Positions 43,039 to 54,503 of a stretch of DNA of 64,000 nucleotides are shown in pieces. Position 1 is the first letter of the stretch; the number at the start of each line of letters is the position of its first letter. The stretch is from Casuarina equisetifolia. Taxonomy: Eukaryota > Streptophyta > Magnoliopsida > Fagales > Casuarinaceae. The position numbers were made by a program, and so were the translations under genes. The notes under the pieces are model-generated. The model was not told the origin of the DNA, did not search any database, and saw nothing but the letters and a program-made list of their open reading frames with translations. The DNA is taken from contig CM052358.1 of the NCBI GenBank assembly GCA_028551475.1, positions 18,254,853-18,318,852 of the forward strand. Direction: 5' to 3'.

Positions 43039-43960
43039 TTTCTCCATAAAGATAAATTCATGTCATATTCTACATACTAGCATAGAGAATCTTTAGAGGA
43101 AAAGAATGCAAAAGTATGAACTAGAGGGATTCGAGGACAACCAAATTGGAACTTGAAAAGGTTTAACACATGACAGAGGCAAGGTGATTAGATTTACATA
43201 GATCATTACTCTATAATGTAGCATGCTTTCCACATTAACCTGTTCTTTGTAAAGGCAATTGATTTGAATGATGCATTCATATTGTGATGAAAACTCATCC
43301 ATTACATCCTTCAAAAGAGAAGAAATGATTGATGCATTACACAAATGCATAATGCATTCATCCAAAACAAAAAGAATAACAAGTTTGAAAATTTAGTGGA
43401 AATTAACAATATGCCACTACACTCAACTTTCTCTACTTTTCATGATGACCTTGACTAATTGAAAATTTGAACACAAAATGTTGGTGAGGGAAGGATATTA
43501 AGTAACTTTATATCACTGAACCTTACATCAAGCAAGTTTGTAAGTCTTTCACTAAACACCTTTGTGAGTATTCCAAGATGCTTTTGACCTTATAGAGTTT
43601 CATCCTCGTCTTCCTCCTCCATAATTCTATCTAAATAGAAAGACACAATAGAAAGATGGGAACAAATGAAGGTTATCTCATCAATTATGTATTGGTTAAG
43701 TAAATGACTTTATATAAGACTTGGCTTAGTGCATGGTTAAACAAGGTTTACATGCAAACTTTAATGAATCCATTAGTAACCAAGCACCCTTAGTTAGTGA
43801 GGTTTCACACCTATCTTGGAACTTCCAAAGTTGGAGTTAGTATGTTGATATTCTTGGTAGTTGTAAGAGTTGAGACAATGCTATAGAGTTAAGTGATTTG
43901 GGGACTTGAAGCAATTGGGTTTGCAATGAGTAATTTGGTAGAAGTAGAATCATGTGCAGC
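43039..43960. other. Unassigned
   Basis: No recognised gene. The right part (up to 44001) should include the 3' LTR of the minus-strand copia fragment that follows. Confidence 0.4.
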
Positions 43961-43984
43961 TATTACATATGCCAACAAGTCTTA

Positions 43985-44570
43985 GCAATCTTCCTTCAAC
44001 ATACCCCCTTAACCTTGGTATGGTAAGGCTAAGGTTGGAATGAAGAAACAAGAATTGTACCTTAGGCAAGGGCTTTATGAACAAAACAACAACTTGCTGA
44101 GTATAAAGGACATAAGTTGTAATGAGCAAACCTTGAGTGACTTTTTCCCATACAAAGTGGTAATCCACTTCAATATGTTTGGTGCAACCATGGTGGATGG
44201 GCTTAGTGGTAAGTTAAAGAGTGTTGAGATTCTCACAAAAGAGCTTAGAAGGAGCATGCTACAAAACCCCTAGATTGTGGAGAACATGCAAAATCCACAT
44301 AACTCAACAATGATTTAGGCAGGAGCATGGAATTCAACTTTTTTTTAGGATTGAGACATGGTGGGCTGGTGTTTGGATGACGAGGAGATGCAATTACTTC
44401 TAAAAAGAAGTAGTACCCAATGGTAGACCTACATCTATCCTAACAACCAACCCAATTAGAATAATTAAACCCACGTAAATTTAGAGTACTACGTTGATGT
44501 ATGCATAAGCCAAGATCCAATGTTCCCTTTACATATCAACAAACCCATTTAAACTTAAGGAAGTCAGATA
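43985..44570 (-). pseudogene. Copia RNase H, with polypurine tract and LTR edge
   Basis: Minus strand from about 44570 downward: YVKGTLDLGLCIH, GFNYSNWVGC (CDxDWAG), RSTIGYYFFL, LTTKPIHHGCTKHIEVDYHF, VWEKVTQGLL, and a PLPKVQFLFLHSNLSL end with a damaged ADIFTKPL. A purine tract AAGGGGGTA precedes TGTTGAAGGAAG, the LTR start (+ strand CTTCCTTCAACA ending at 44001). The domain has stops and lacks the rest of pol. Confidence 0.82.
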
Positions 44571-44671
44571 TTAAAGGAGTTTCCATTTGTTGGCGAAGTT
44601 TGTTCACTACTTGGATTTATACACCCATTTATTGCCAATAACATTCATGTCAAGCATATGAGGAACTAACT

Positions 44672-45130
44672 ATTGGACATAGATTAATCCAATAAGGGGG
44701 GGGTTAATTTTAATAGACTTAAATCCTTTGTTCATGAAATACAAGGATTCATAATTCACTTTGTAATATAATAAGCTCACATGGCTTAACACACTCCACA
44801 ATCCAACCAATACAAAGACTTTGCACAACAAAGACTTCACCCACACTAGACCACACACGGTCTATAAATGAATCATAACTATTCAACTTTACTTCTTAAA
44901 AAATAATCAAAATCCGTCACTTGAAGATAGGTGAAGAAGATGTAGTAACTTGAAGCTATCAACACAATGTCACAATCAAAGTGAAAATACCAACTTCCTG
45001 CATAATGAGTATTACTTCTTGAGAATCAAGAATATGATATAATTAAACACATGAAACTTAAAAAAAGACATATACTGAGACACAAAAGCTTTAGCACGTA
45101 GTGCAACCATCTATCAATCACTCTTATATG
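44672..45130. repeat. Possible copia-type LTR fragment
   Basis: TTGGACATAG... followed by AAGGGGGGGGTTAATTTTAA resembles the G-run near the end of several copia LTRs here (48939, 52978, 59260). No matching end or target duplication was found. Confidence 0.3.
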
Positions 45131-45135
45131 CTCAG

Positions 45136-46703
45136 TGATGATTCTATTTTGTATAAGGTTATTGTGACTAGTTTAGGCTTCATATACTATGGTATTTATT
45201 AAATTATATTTTTATTTTTTTATAATTATGCATATTTTTTTAGTTTATAGAGCAAATCCAAGATAGCAAAAAAATAAGATAAATGAAGCAAAATATTGAA
45301 AGAAAAAAAAAAGAAAAAAAAAAGCAAAAGGTGCAAATGCAAAACTTATTTGCAGAAAAGAGAAAGAAAAGTTGCAAAATTGGTCTTTTGTCGATTGATT
45401 ATCATGCAAAAAATAGAAGAGAGAAGGGAGGAGGTCAGTATTGTCAGGTCGGTGCATAGCAAAGAAAGCAAATAAAGGTGGGCAAACGCTGGTGCGAGAT
45501 AGTCATGCAACTACAGATTGGAATGTTGTTTGCATTTGTCTCCTCTAGCAACAAAACACCTTGCAAGAAAGTGGTCACATGAGAACTATTTTCTAGTCAT
45601 ATCTAAAGCAATTTCAATGAAAAGGGAACATATCGGTGATTAGTTACAATTTCTGATAATTTATGTGTAGTTTCTGGCAACATGTGGCAGTTTCTAGTGG
45701 AGAACAGTGAACACTATTTAAGAGCAATTTTTTGGCAAATTTGCATGACCTTTTGATAGATTGGCATCTTGGGCTGCTTTCCAGCAATTTTCTATGTAGA
45801 ATGGCGGTGGTGCGTGGCAGCATATGGCGGTGTGCGTAAGAGCGTGACGGTGTGTGTTGTCTCAATTTCTTCTACTTTTTTAGACAGCTTCTTTCACTCC
45901 TTCTGATGTGCAAATTTGTGCAAGTTTCTATGATTTGAAAACATTTTAGTACCATCTTTGGTGTTTTTAATTTACAAAATGCTTTGTTCAATTTCTTGCA
46001 CTACTTTAGTTTGTACATATACCATGTTTTAGTCTAGTTTGTTAAAACTATAATGTAACTTAATTATGATTGTATGAATGTTATGATTACGATTTTTTAT
46101 GAAATATTTTATGTGTGTGAAGTTGTATATTACAACATTTAATACGTTTAAGTGATTAGCTACCACTTAGATGAATTGATTTGCATGTTAGAGACTGACA
46201 AGAAATGACATGTAGTTACTTCTTGTAATGTGCAACCATAGATTAATATGAATAAACATATACCATATGATTTGTATGGCTTTAGGTGTAAACTAGAATA
46301 TTCATAAATCTCAATGCACTTAGTTCATTTCAATTCACATATAGAGATATAGTAAGTTAATGAGCTAAGTATGTTTGCTATACCTAAACATAGAATAGTG
46401 AGTAAATTAAGAAAAATTTCTATCACTTAAGTAGAATTAATCTTGCAAGCATAAATGATTAACATTAGTACCTAATACTTAGGTGAAATTGGATGTTCTA
46501 ATATGTTTTATCTATCTAGTTCTTTTAAATTCAGTTAGTTAATTTATGTTTTACTATTTTGGTTTTCTAAATAAATTCTAAGAGTTATTCACCATTAGTA
46601 ATTAGTTGGCTTAGTAATCACTAATCTCTATGGGACGATATCTTATTTCATCATTGTATTACTTGTTCGACATGTACACTTACATGTAGGATTTTACCGA
46701 ACA
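45136..46703 (+). mobile_element. Solo LTR of the Athila-like family at the left of copy 2
   Basis: TGATGATTCTATTTTG to TTTTACCGAACA, 1568 bp, collinear with the right LTR at 31579 (shared GACTAGTTTAGGCTTCATAT, then AAGACATTTT..., then TTGTTCGACATGTACACTT). Flanks CTCAG (45131-45135) and CTTAG (46704-46708) match at four of five positions. No gypsy interior lies to its left, so it is a solo LTR. Confidence 0.9.
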
Positions 46704-48430
46704 CTTAGTAACATACTTATAAATGATAAAGGAAAAACTAACTATTAGGGTTCTCTCTTTGGTTTCCTTATAAGACACACAACTTTATAGAATATAGGTC
46801 ATTAATTTCAAAAATAATCCTCACATAATAGTAGCCGTGACCTTAAATAAAGATTTGATTTGTAAAACCAAAAACTTTCAAACAAGCAAATCAAAAGTTT
46901 CATTTTCGCAATACATGATGCCTTAATCGTTTAAGCTTGACATAGATAGCGCCATTATTGAAAGCACACAAAAACTCCATTTGTGTAATCCAGATTCTTA
47001 CATATATGGAACAAAAACACAATTCAAAAGAGGAATGGAGAGTTTCTTACCGAATCTAGCTAAACCCATTTGAATAGCTTATATCTTTTCCTAAAAAATC
47101 CTTCCCATTCATCTTCTCCAAGGGCATGTAGAGAGAAGGTTTATTTTCTTTCCTTCCCAGGCGACATAGATAAGAGAAAAGCTTTCTCTCTCTTCCTTTC
47201 TGTCAATTTAATAACACGGTTTTCCTTATATTCAAAATGGTGCAGTTTGCTCCCGCTTCTTTAGATAGTTTCTCACATGTTCCATTTTCATTCAATTTAA
47301 TATTATAACGCATGGTATTTGTGAATTATTCTCATATAATTTTAGCATTATAAATATTCATGAAGCACAGTTATACATAGACTAATAGTCACATGTAGAT
47401 GTACACAAACCCAGATTTTGTTATAAAGATTTTCTTAAAGCTTATTTTGGTATGTGGGGACTATGTAATTTGACAAACAATTAGGATTCTCTCTTTAGTT
47501 TCCTTATAAGACACATAAATTTATAGAATATAGGTCATTAATTTCAAAAATAATCCTCACATAATAGTAGTCATGACCTCACATAAAGATTTGATTTGTA
47601 AAACCAAAAGCTTTCAAACAAGCAAATCAAAACTTTCATTTTCACAATACATGATGCCTTAATCATTTAAGCTTGACATAGATAGTGCCATTATTGAGAG
47701 CACACAAAACCTCATTTGTGTAATCCAAATTCTTACATATATAGAACAAAACACAATTCAAAAAAGGAATGGAGAGTTTCTTGCCGAATGTAGCTAAACT
47801 TATTTGAACAACTTATATCTTTTCCTAAAAAAATCCTTCCCATTCATCTTCTCCGAGGGCATGCAGAGAGAAGGTTTATTTTCTTTCTTTCTTGAGTAAC
47901 AGAGATAAGAGAAAAGCTTTCTCTCTCTTTTTTCTGTTAATTTAATAACATATTTTTTCTTATATTCAAAATGGTGCAATTTGCTCCCCCTTCTTTAGAT
48001 AGTTTCTCACATGCTCCATTTTTATTCAATTTAATTCTATAACGCATGGTATTTGTGAATTATTCTCATATAATTTAGCATTACAAATTTTCATGAAGCA
48101 TAGTCATACATAAACTAACAATCACATGCAGATGTACAGAAACCCAGATTTTGTTATAAAGATTTTCATAAAGCTTATTTTGGTATGTGGGAACTATGTA
48201 ATTTGACAAACAATCATTGAATTGATTATTTGTGTTACATATGTTCCACAATTTTTATTGGCATAAGAATGATTAAAATACTTAATATATATAAATAGTT
48301 TTTCAAATATTGTCAACATCAAAATATATTCAAAACTAACCTTCAAGTGGAGTTTTACTATAATAGATCCATTTCAACTTACATTGTAGAGCACCATCCT
48401 TCATGTTGGAGCGCTTAAGTAGTTGAGCAA
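46704..48430. repeat. Copy 2, left part: two tandem 738-bp units
   Basis: ATTAGGGTTCTCTCTTTGG at 46745 recurs as ATTAGGATTCTCTCTTTAG at 47483, and the whole block repeats with scattered changes. Copy 1 holds a single unit (34741-35490). After 48218 the sequence again follows copy 1, with about 75 extra bases at 48358-48435. Confidence 0.85.
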
Positions 48431-48433
48431 GGA

Positions 48434-48933
48434 TTAAGTAATGTGGATGGCATAATGGGGGTTAGGTTTGACAATGTCTAACCGACTATGGATAAGTGCA
48501 AGTTGGTGTGATGTAAGTATGGTTGAGTCAAGGAGAGATAAAGCTAATGCGGCACTGGATGAAGGAAGAAAGGAGATTGGAAGATTGATATTAACAAGTG
48601 AAAATAGGGATTCTTTTGAGGGAGAGAAGCTAGTAGAAAACAAGTGGGATTCTATAAGAGTTGAGAGATAAAGAGGTTGAGAAGGATAGGAAGTGATGAT
48701 AGATTCATGGGCATGGCAAGTAAGGTGCTAACAATAATAATTCGATGTTAAGTAGTAGGATGGAGGAATAAGGAGACTTGAAGTTGAGGTGTTGGATGAG
48801 AAAAAGGATATGTATGGGTAAATGATGGATTTGGTGCATGTAGATCCTTGTGTGTGGATGTGATATATGAAGGTATTGCATGGGTTAAAAGAGCCACACT
48901 TGTACTAAAATCTTTAGTTGGAGGAACATGTGA
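48434..48933 (-). pseudogene. Copia linker fragment (copy 2)
   Basis: Same linker as 35640-36170, interrupted at 48938 by a solo LTR and resumed at 50077. Confidence 0.7.
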
Positions 48934-48938
48934 GAGCC

Positions 48939-50071
48939 TGAAAGGTCCCTAATTACCTAAGAAGGGGGTTGAATTAGGTAATAAAGGCAACAAATTTTCT
49001 TTTTAGTTATTTCTTTTGTCTAATCACAGTTAATTAAAAGAAAATAAACAAACAAGTAGACAGCCAAGGAAAATAGCACACAAGAATTTGGGAGGTGGTT
49101 CGGCCCACAAGTCGGCACCTAATCCACCCTGCTTTAGTTTCCCCACTAAAGCCCTCTCTCAAAAACGGCTATGAATAAGCCAAATTACAAGGGATTCTCA
49201 ATCCCCTTTAAACCCAGAATACAGAAGTTTCTCTCCCTGAAATTTCCTATTCTATAGTTCTTACAATATCAAATATAATATCAATCAAACACATGACGTA
49301 TGATTTCAAAGAAAGTCCTAAATCACAGTTTTTGAATAATAAGCTCTAAATCGATTTACACTTGGACAGATTATCAAATGAAGATCATAGTGTAAAATCA
49401 ATGCAATAGAACTCAATACAAGCAAGTATGAAATGAAATCACCGAGTAATCAGAGTGGCGTGATTTAGAATTCATGATGCACTGGTTGATGTAGCTTTTG
49501 TGAAGCAAATCCTTTATAGACGAATCCTTAAGCTCTTCCCAAGACTTCTTGTCAATCCAACGGCTAAATTGCAAGATTTTAGCCATTAACTTCTCCAGGG
49601 TTTCCTCGGAATGGAAGGCAAATAGGAGAGAAGAGATTTGCGCTTTAATTGGAACTTTCGAGTCTTTATGAAACGACGTCATTTCCTTTAATGGTCCAAC
49701 TTGAATATAATGCGGTCTCTTGTGTTGGAACGTGTTCACTCCTGACTTTTGCTGATGTAATATGTGGCAATTCTTTTGCCATACACTTGTCATGACTTAT
49801 CCGTAATGGTTATACCAATCATATGCTATTGCTTACCATAATTAATTCCAACAATATTTGAATGGTTATAGCTATAAATGTGAAATTCAAATGACATTAA
49901 CTCTCATAAATATTCCTTTATGATATGCAAATCAAATCAATCATAAGGAAATATTTTAGTTATATTCAAATCAAATTGTAATTCAATTTAGAATAAAACA
50001 TTTATAGAACAAATCAAATAAAGAAACGAATTTAAAAGTTTTGCATTTATTAAAACCAAATTTTCCCAACA
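48939..50071 (-). mobile_element. Solo copia-type LTR present only in copy 2
   Basis: TGAAAGGTCCCTAATTACC to TTTTCCCAACA, 1133 bp, with a perfect GAGCC duplication at 48934-48938 and 50072-50076. Copy 1 keeps the uninterrupted site (GAGCCCACA at about 36151). The AAGAAGGGGGTTGAATTAGG block near its left end marks it as the reverse of a copia LTR of the kind at 59260. The minus-strand frame 49413-49793 (126 codons) lies inside and is not a recognised gene. Confidence 0.93.
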
Positions 50072-50076
50072 GAGCC

Positions 50077-51190
50077 CACATTACACAACATTTTCACTTA
50101 AAGGGACATGTGAGGCCCCATGTTGCACAATATGCTCACCTAAAGGGAAAAGAGAGACACACTGATCTCGTGCATCCTTTAGTGAGAGAAAGACCAAAGT
50201 TACATCAAATATAAAGATGTGTTGGCTAAAAATGACATGCCAAGAGATGAACACCCATTTAGTTACACAATGCAAGCATCAATACCCCTTGTGCCAAGTG
50301 TTGTAACCAATGAAGATACATTCTATGGAGTAGGTAACTAGCTTGTCTCAAGTAATGGATATTAAGTAAGGGAAGCATTAACTTTCGAAGGTTGTCAAAT
50401 AGCTATAGTTAGAAACTTAGTAATAAAGTTGGTCAAATGGAGATTTTTGTGCTAGAACTACAATGGGTCTTTCTCCGGCGCATATTAGCTTAGTTGCGCT
50501 TAATAGGCCGGTTTGTTAATGAGAAATATAGTAGTTCGAGAAGCCTTTACCTAGAAATATTATGGCATCCCAAATTGTGGTAACAACATGAAGCATCCTA
50601 ACTTAATGAGATGACGGTGCTTGCATTCTACAAGCCTGTTCTACTCAAGAATGTGTGGGAAAGACAGTTAATGAAGGTTGCCATAGTTGACATACTCTCC
50701 ACCATTGTTGGACTAAAGGATTTTTGTGGGATTCCCAAATTGCTTTTTTGTCATTTTTTTGAATTCAACAAACATTTAGGAGAGTTTAGTTTTTCATTTC
50801 TTGGGGTAAATCTAGACGAATGAAATATTATCATCCATAAAAAGAGCATAATATTCATATACTTAGGGAGAACACACAAAAGTTAGTCCCCATAGATCAT
50901 TGTATGGAATTTTTTCATGTGAGAGTAAGCACTTCTGTTAGTTCCTACCGTGGAGGAGATTGGCAGCCTCACAACAGTTGTGTGAACAACCCCTTTAGTA
51001 ACATCACACATCATCCACATAAGCAAAAAATACAAAAGGCACCCAAGTTGTAGATTTACCATTGATTTTTGTTGAGTGTGACTTTATTCAAGTGAATGGG
51101 CTTAATCCAACAGGCAGCTGCATCTATTATTAATTTCATGCTCAAATTTCTTGGGCATGTTTGTCTAATATTGATGGACTTGCAAATCTA
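50077..51190 (-). pseudogene. Copia integrase fragment (copy 2)
   Basis: 50081-50275 carries VFISWHVIFSQHIFIFDVTL, as in copy 1. The remainder is degraded integrase. About 175 bases at 50338-50512 are absent from copy 1. Truncated like copy 1. Confidence 0.75.
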
Positions 51191-51989
51191 GTAATATTAA
51201 GCTTGTGAGAAAAAATTGTTGGGTCTACGAGGCTAGAATTATTGCGCCTATAACAGATTATCAAGATAGTAAGCCCAAAATCATTGGAGTTTCAAGCTTG
51301 TCAAATCAATTGGACTTTGAACTCATAAATCAATTTTGGCCTTTAATCCACTAAAATTTAGTTTATAAGGTTGATATTCTAATTCTACAAAGCATTTAGC
51401 GTTAGAGCAATTATTGAAAATAGGTTTATAGAATTAGATATCCTAGCCATTTGACCTTTATGACTTGTTAAGCTAGTTAGTTTATGTAGTTTATTCTATT
51501 TATTTTTAATTTAGAACAAATTTATTTGTATATTTTTCTCAAATCTATTGTGATAAATGATTTCTCTTCTTCATTCATTTTGTCTTGAATTTTCTTTTAA
51601 TGTGATGCCAAAACATCATAGTATATCTAGGAAATAATTGAGTTGCTAACTAGTATTTAATTCCTTTTTCTATTTCCTTAAAATTCACATGCAAAAAATA
51701 GAAATATCCAAACATATAAAGAAGTTACTATCAAGATATAATAATATAAAATAATTCCTATTTGACACGGATATTCTTATCCTTGGTATTTGTTACTATT
51801 TCTCCTTAACCAGAGAAAAATGCAGTACAAAGTAAATTTAGAGGAACGAAAAAAATGTGTTGATCCATCTCAAATGTATAACTATTATGTGCACATCTAG
51901 TCTAAGCTTAGGGAAAAGGACTAGAAGCGTGGAAGTTGTTTATAAGGCAAGAGAAAGGATGCGGTCTCTACAAAGGATCAGTCTACAGG
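51191..51989. other. Unassigned, duplicate of 37090-37870
   Basis: Collinear with copy 1 with few differences. No domain recognised. Confidence 0.5.
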
Positions 51990-52310
51990 CCGTTTCTACA
52001 AGTAGTTAAAAGGGCTGCTTTTATGTAATTCTTATACCCTATTAATGGGCATGGGAAAAGGGAGAGTTATGGGCTGCGTTGTACCAACAAGTAGAACGTC
52101 CCCGTTTTTATCTAATTATTATAACCTATTAATGTGCGTGGGAAAAAGGAAAGTTATGTGTTGTGTCGTCCGGTGGTAGAAAGCGGTTTCTAGGAGTAGT
52201 CAAAAGGGCCGTATTTATGTAATTATTATAGCCTACTAATTGTAACAAATACAATTATGTAATGGAAAAAGGGAAAGTTATGAATTGTGTTTTACCAACG
52301 ATAGAAAGAG
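51990..52310 (+). repeat. Three diverged tandem repeats upstream of the small gene (copy 2)
   Basis: Same three-unit array as 37871-38190, with only scattered base changes. Confidence 0.65.
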
Positions 52311-52407
52311 AGTGGCAAGAGTTATTGGTGCCAGTTATGCAAAATTAAATACTAGAAAGTTCTCTAAAAAGCAGGAGAGACAACCGGAGCTGCCAACAGT
52401 TTGAAAG

Positions 52408-52415
52408 TATATAAG
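52408..52415 (+). promoter_or_regulatory. TATA box of the small secreted-protein gene (copy 2)
   Basis: TATATAAG, 65 bp upstream of the ATG at 52473, the same spacing as copy 1. Confidence 0.6.
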
Positions 52416-52472
52416 AATCTAAAGAGGCTTGATAACCACAAATCTTTTCTCACACCTCGTTTGCTCTCAACT

Positions 52473-52724
52473 ATGGCATCAGTGAGTGTGATGAAAGTTC
52501 TTTGCATTTTCCTGCTCCTTGTCACCTCCTCTTCCGCTTATGTATTCTCGGCTTCTTGGTGTTGCCGTAAACATCACACGTGCTGCGCTGAGCTGTCCCT
52601 TCTCGTCCATGAGTCGGCAGTCAAAGAGAATATTGTTGAAGATTGCGTTGTTGCACCATGCCCCCCCTCCTCTACGAAGGCCGAGTCTCCCAGCAGAGGA
52701 ACGCCGGTATCGAGAAGTCAATGA
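52473..52724 (+). CDS. Predicted small secreted protein, 83 residues (copy 2)
   Basis: Same length, start and signal peptide as the gene at 38354 (MASVSVMKVLC, LLLVTSSSA). I count 12 base changes between the two coding regions: four silent, and eight that alter seven codons (R to K, V to I, L to V, G to V, K to S, R to T, E to V). Six of the seven altered codons lie after the CCAELS cysteine block, four of them in the last 20 residues (ESPSRGTPVSRSQ here), while the signal peptide is unchanged. Both frames are intact. A function as a secreted peptide precursor is inferred from layout only. Its 3' side is cut by an LTR insertion 253 bp after the stop, past the likely poly-A signal (AATAAATAAATA near 52875). 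Confidence 0.65.
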   Translation: MASVSVMKVLCIFLLLVTSSSAYVFSASWCCRKHHTCCAELSLLVHESAVKENIVEDCVVAPCPPSSTKAESPSRGTPVSRSQ

Positions 52725-52977
52725 GCCATTAGGCCTCGATGGTTGCCCACCATTTGGATTTGCAGGCACTCTGTTATGTACTTTCGTGCAAAATTTACAC
52801 TTATTTGATGGTGGTGAGTTTGGTTTGACATGATGTAATGCCTTTATGGATTCATCAATGGAATTGGTAAGAATAAATAAATAGGCCCCCATCAAAAGCA
52901 TATTTTAGCTTTTCAATGAACAATGCAGCAAATACTTTTCGGTCATTAGCATTAAGTGTAATGTCTTAGCCAAATAG

Positions 52978-54470
52978 TGTTGGGTTTTACGGCTTAACAA
53001 GAAGGGGGATTAAATTGTTTAAACTAAGACTTGATAATATTTTTTTTATTTAAAATGACTCCAAGTGCTCATTCAAGTCATAAAATTGAATCAAGCATTC
53101 AACATAGTTCACAAACTATTTAACAAATAAAACAACAGGCTAGAATTAAGTAAATAACAAAGTAATTAGCATTAACTAAATTTACCATGGTGGTTCGGCA
53201 CTTAATCCTTGAGTCCTATGTTCACCATTTTCTCCTTCAATCCAACTGATTGAAGTCTCCTTTACTTAAATTAGATTAGGAGAAATCGTTCTCCCTAATC
53301 CAACCAATTCCTTCTTAAAAGAATTCTCAAGTACAGTTACAAGATATGATCAAAAGATCATGTACAAATGCAAATCCCCAAATAATATGATAGTTTGTGA
53401 AATATTGCTAATCAAAGGAGCCATTCAAGTATGAATATAAAAGTTTAAAGCTCTTATCACGAAATCCCCAAATTACAACAAATTAGGGTTTTGAATTTCT
53501 CATAGTGTTTATGTGCAATATTTATTTTTGAATGTAATCAACACATAAACAAAGTCACACAAGGTGCAATCAATGGTATAATCAAAGAATAAACCAAATA
53601 ATCAAATATCACCAAAGCCTTGTGAATCATCAAGAGATGAGCAAGCTCAAATAAAATGATCGAGTGAGCTCAAAGATATTTTCTTTGTAGATAGAACACT
53701 TCAAATAGTTGTAAATCGTCAATGGATTCTTCAAGCACATGTTCTTCTTAAATAGAAAACAAATCTAGGGCATCTTTTAGATCAAACCTAAGTTGTAGTC
53801 TTCTTCTTGTTAGAAACAGTGAGCCACCCATCAAATCGAGCTCAAGTCACTTCTTAGCCCAATTCGACCATTCTGACATCCCGTTTTCTCCAAGATCCTC
53901 CCGCTAAGGATTTGGTGCTACAAAGAGAATGAAGGCTTCACTGGAGGTTGGCTTATTTGAAAGGCATTAATTAAGGCAAACTGATTAAACAAGCCTTTTA
54001 AGCACGCTTTCTTTAAGTTGAACGATGTCGTATAGATAAATGTAGCATTATGTAATTGGGTAAAAAACAGGCTAGGCTTCTACAACATATGCGAGCCTTG
54101 ACATGGGCCAATCTTAGATCAAGCTTGGTTAAGCTCTTAATAAGCTCAATCCAACAACATATAAATAAAGCCCATTGATACATAAACACGGTCCAACATC
54201 ATATAAGCACGGTCCAACAATATAAGCACGATTTAATACTTAGCAAGTTCACATTTGATTTAACATATAACTTCACTTAAATTAAGATCAAGCTTGAATA
54301 AAAGCTCCTCATAGATTGATCTTTTAATATGTTCCTACAATTGCATAAAGGCAAGTATTATTTTTTTGAAATATATTCAAATATATTTTTAACATCATTC
54401 ATATAAGATATTTTTCAAGAATACTTTATGAAGATGTTTTATGAAAGAATGTAGGAACCCAGCTACTTTA
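52978..54470 (-). mobile_element. Copia-type LTR ending copy 2
   Basis: Starts TGTTGGGTTTTACGGC after AATAG, exactly where similarity with copy 1 (AATAGGATCC at 38856) stops. The GAAGGGGGATTAAATTG block near the start and a GGTGGTTCGGCAC block at about 53190 are typical of these LTRs on the minus strand. The right end is uncertain, perhaps at GTAGGAACCCA near 54470, and I found no second AATAG followed by the copy-1 continuation. Confidence 0.6.
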
Positions 54471-54493
54471 TAATATCATTCATTGATATTATA
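54469..54493. repeat. Perfect short palindrome
   Basis: TATAATATCA, then TTCAT, then TGATATTATA: 10-bp arms with a 5-base loop, next to the solo LTR. Confidence 0.6.
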
Positions 54494-54503
54494 ATTTGTA
54501 TAC

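Noticed and set aside
49413-49793. 126-codon minus-strand frame as a gene
   Set aside because: It lies wholly within the solo LTR 48939-50071 and has no domain.
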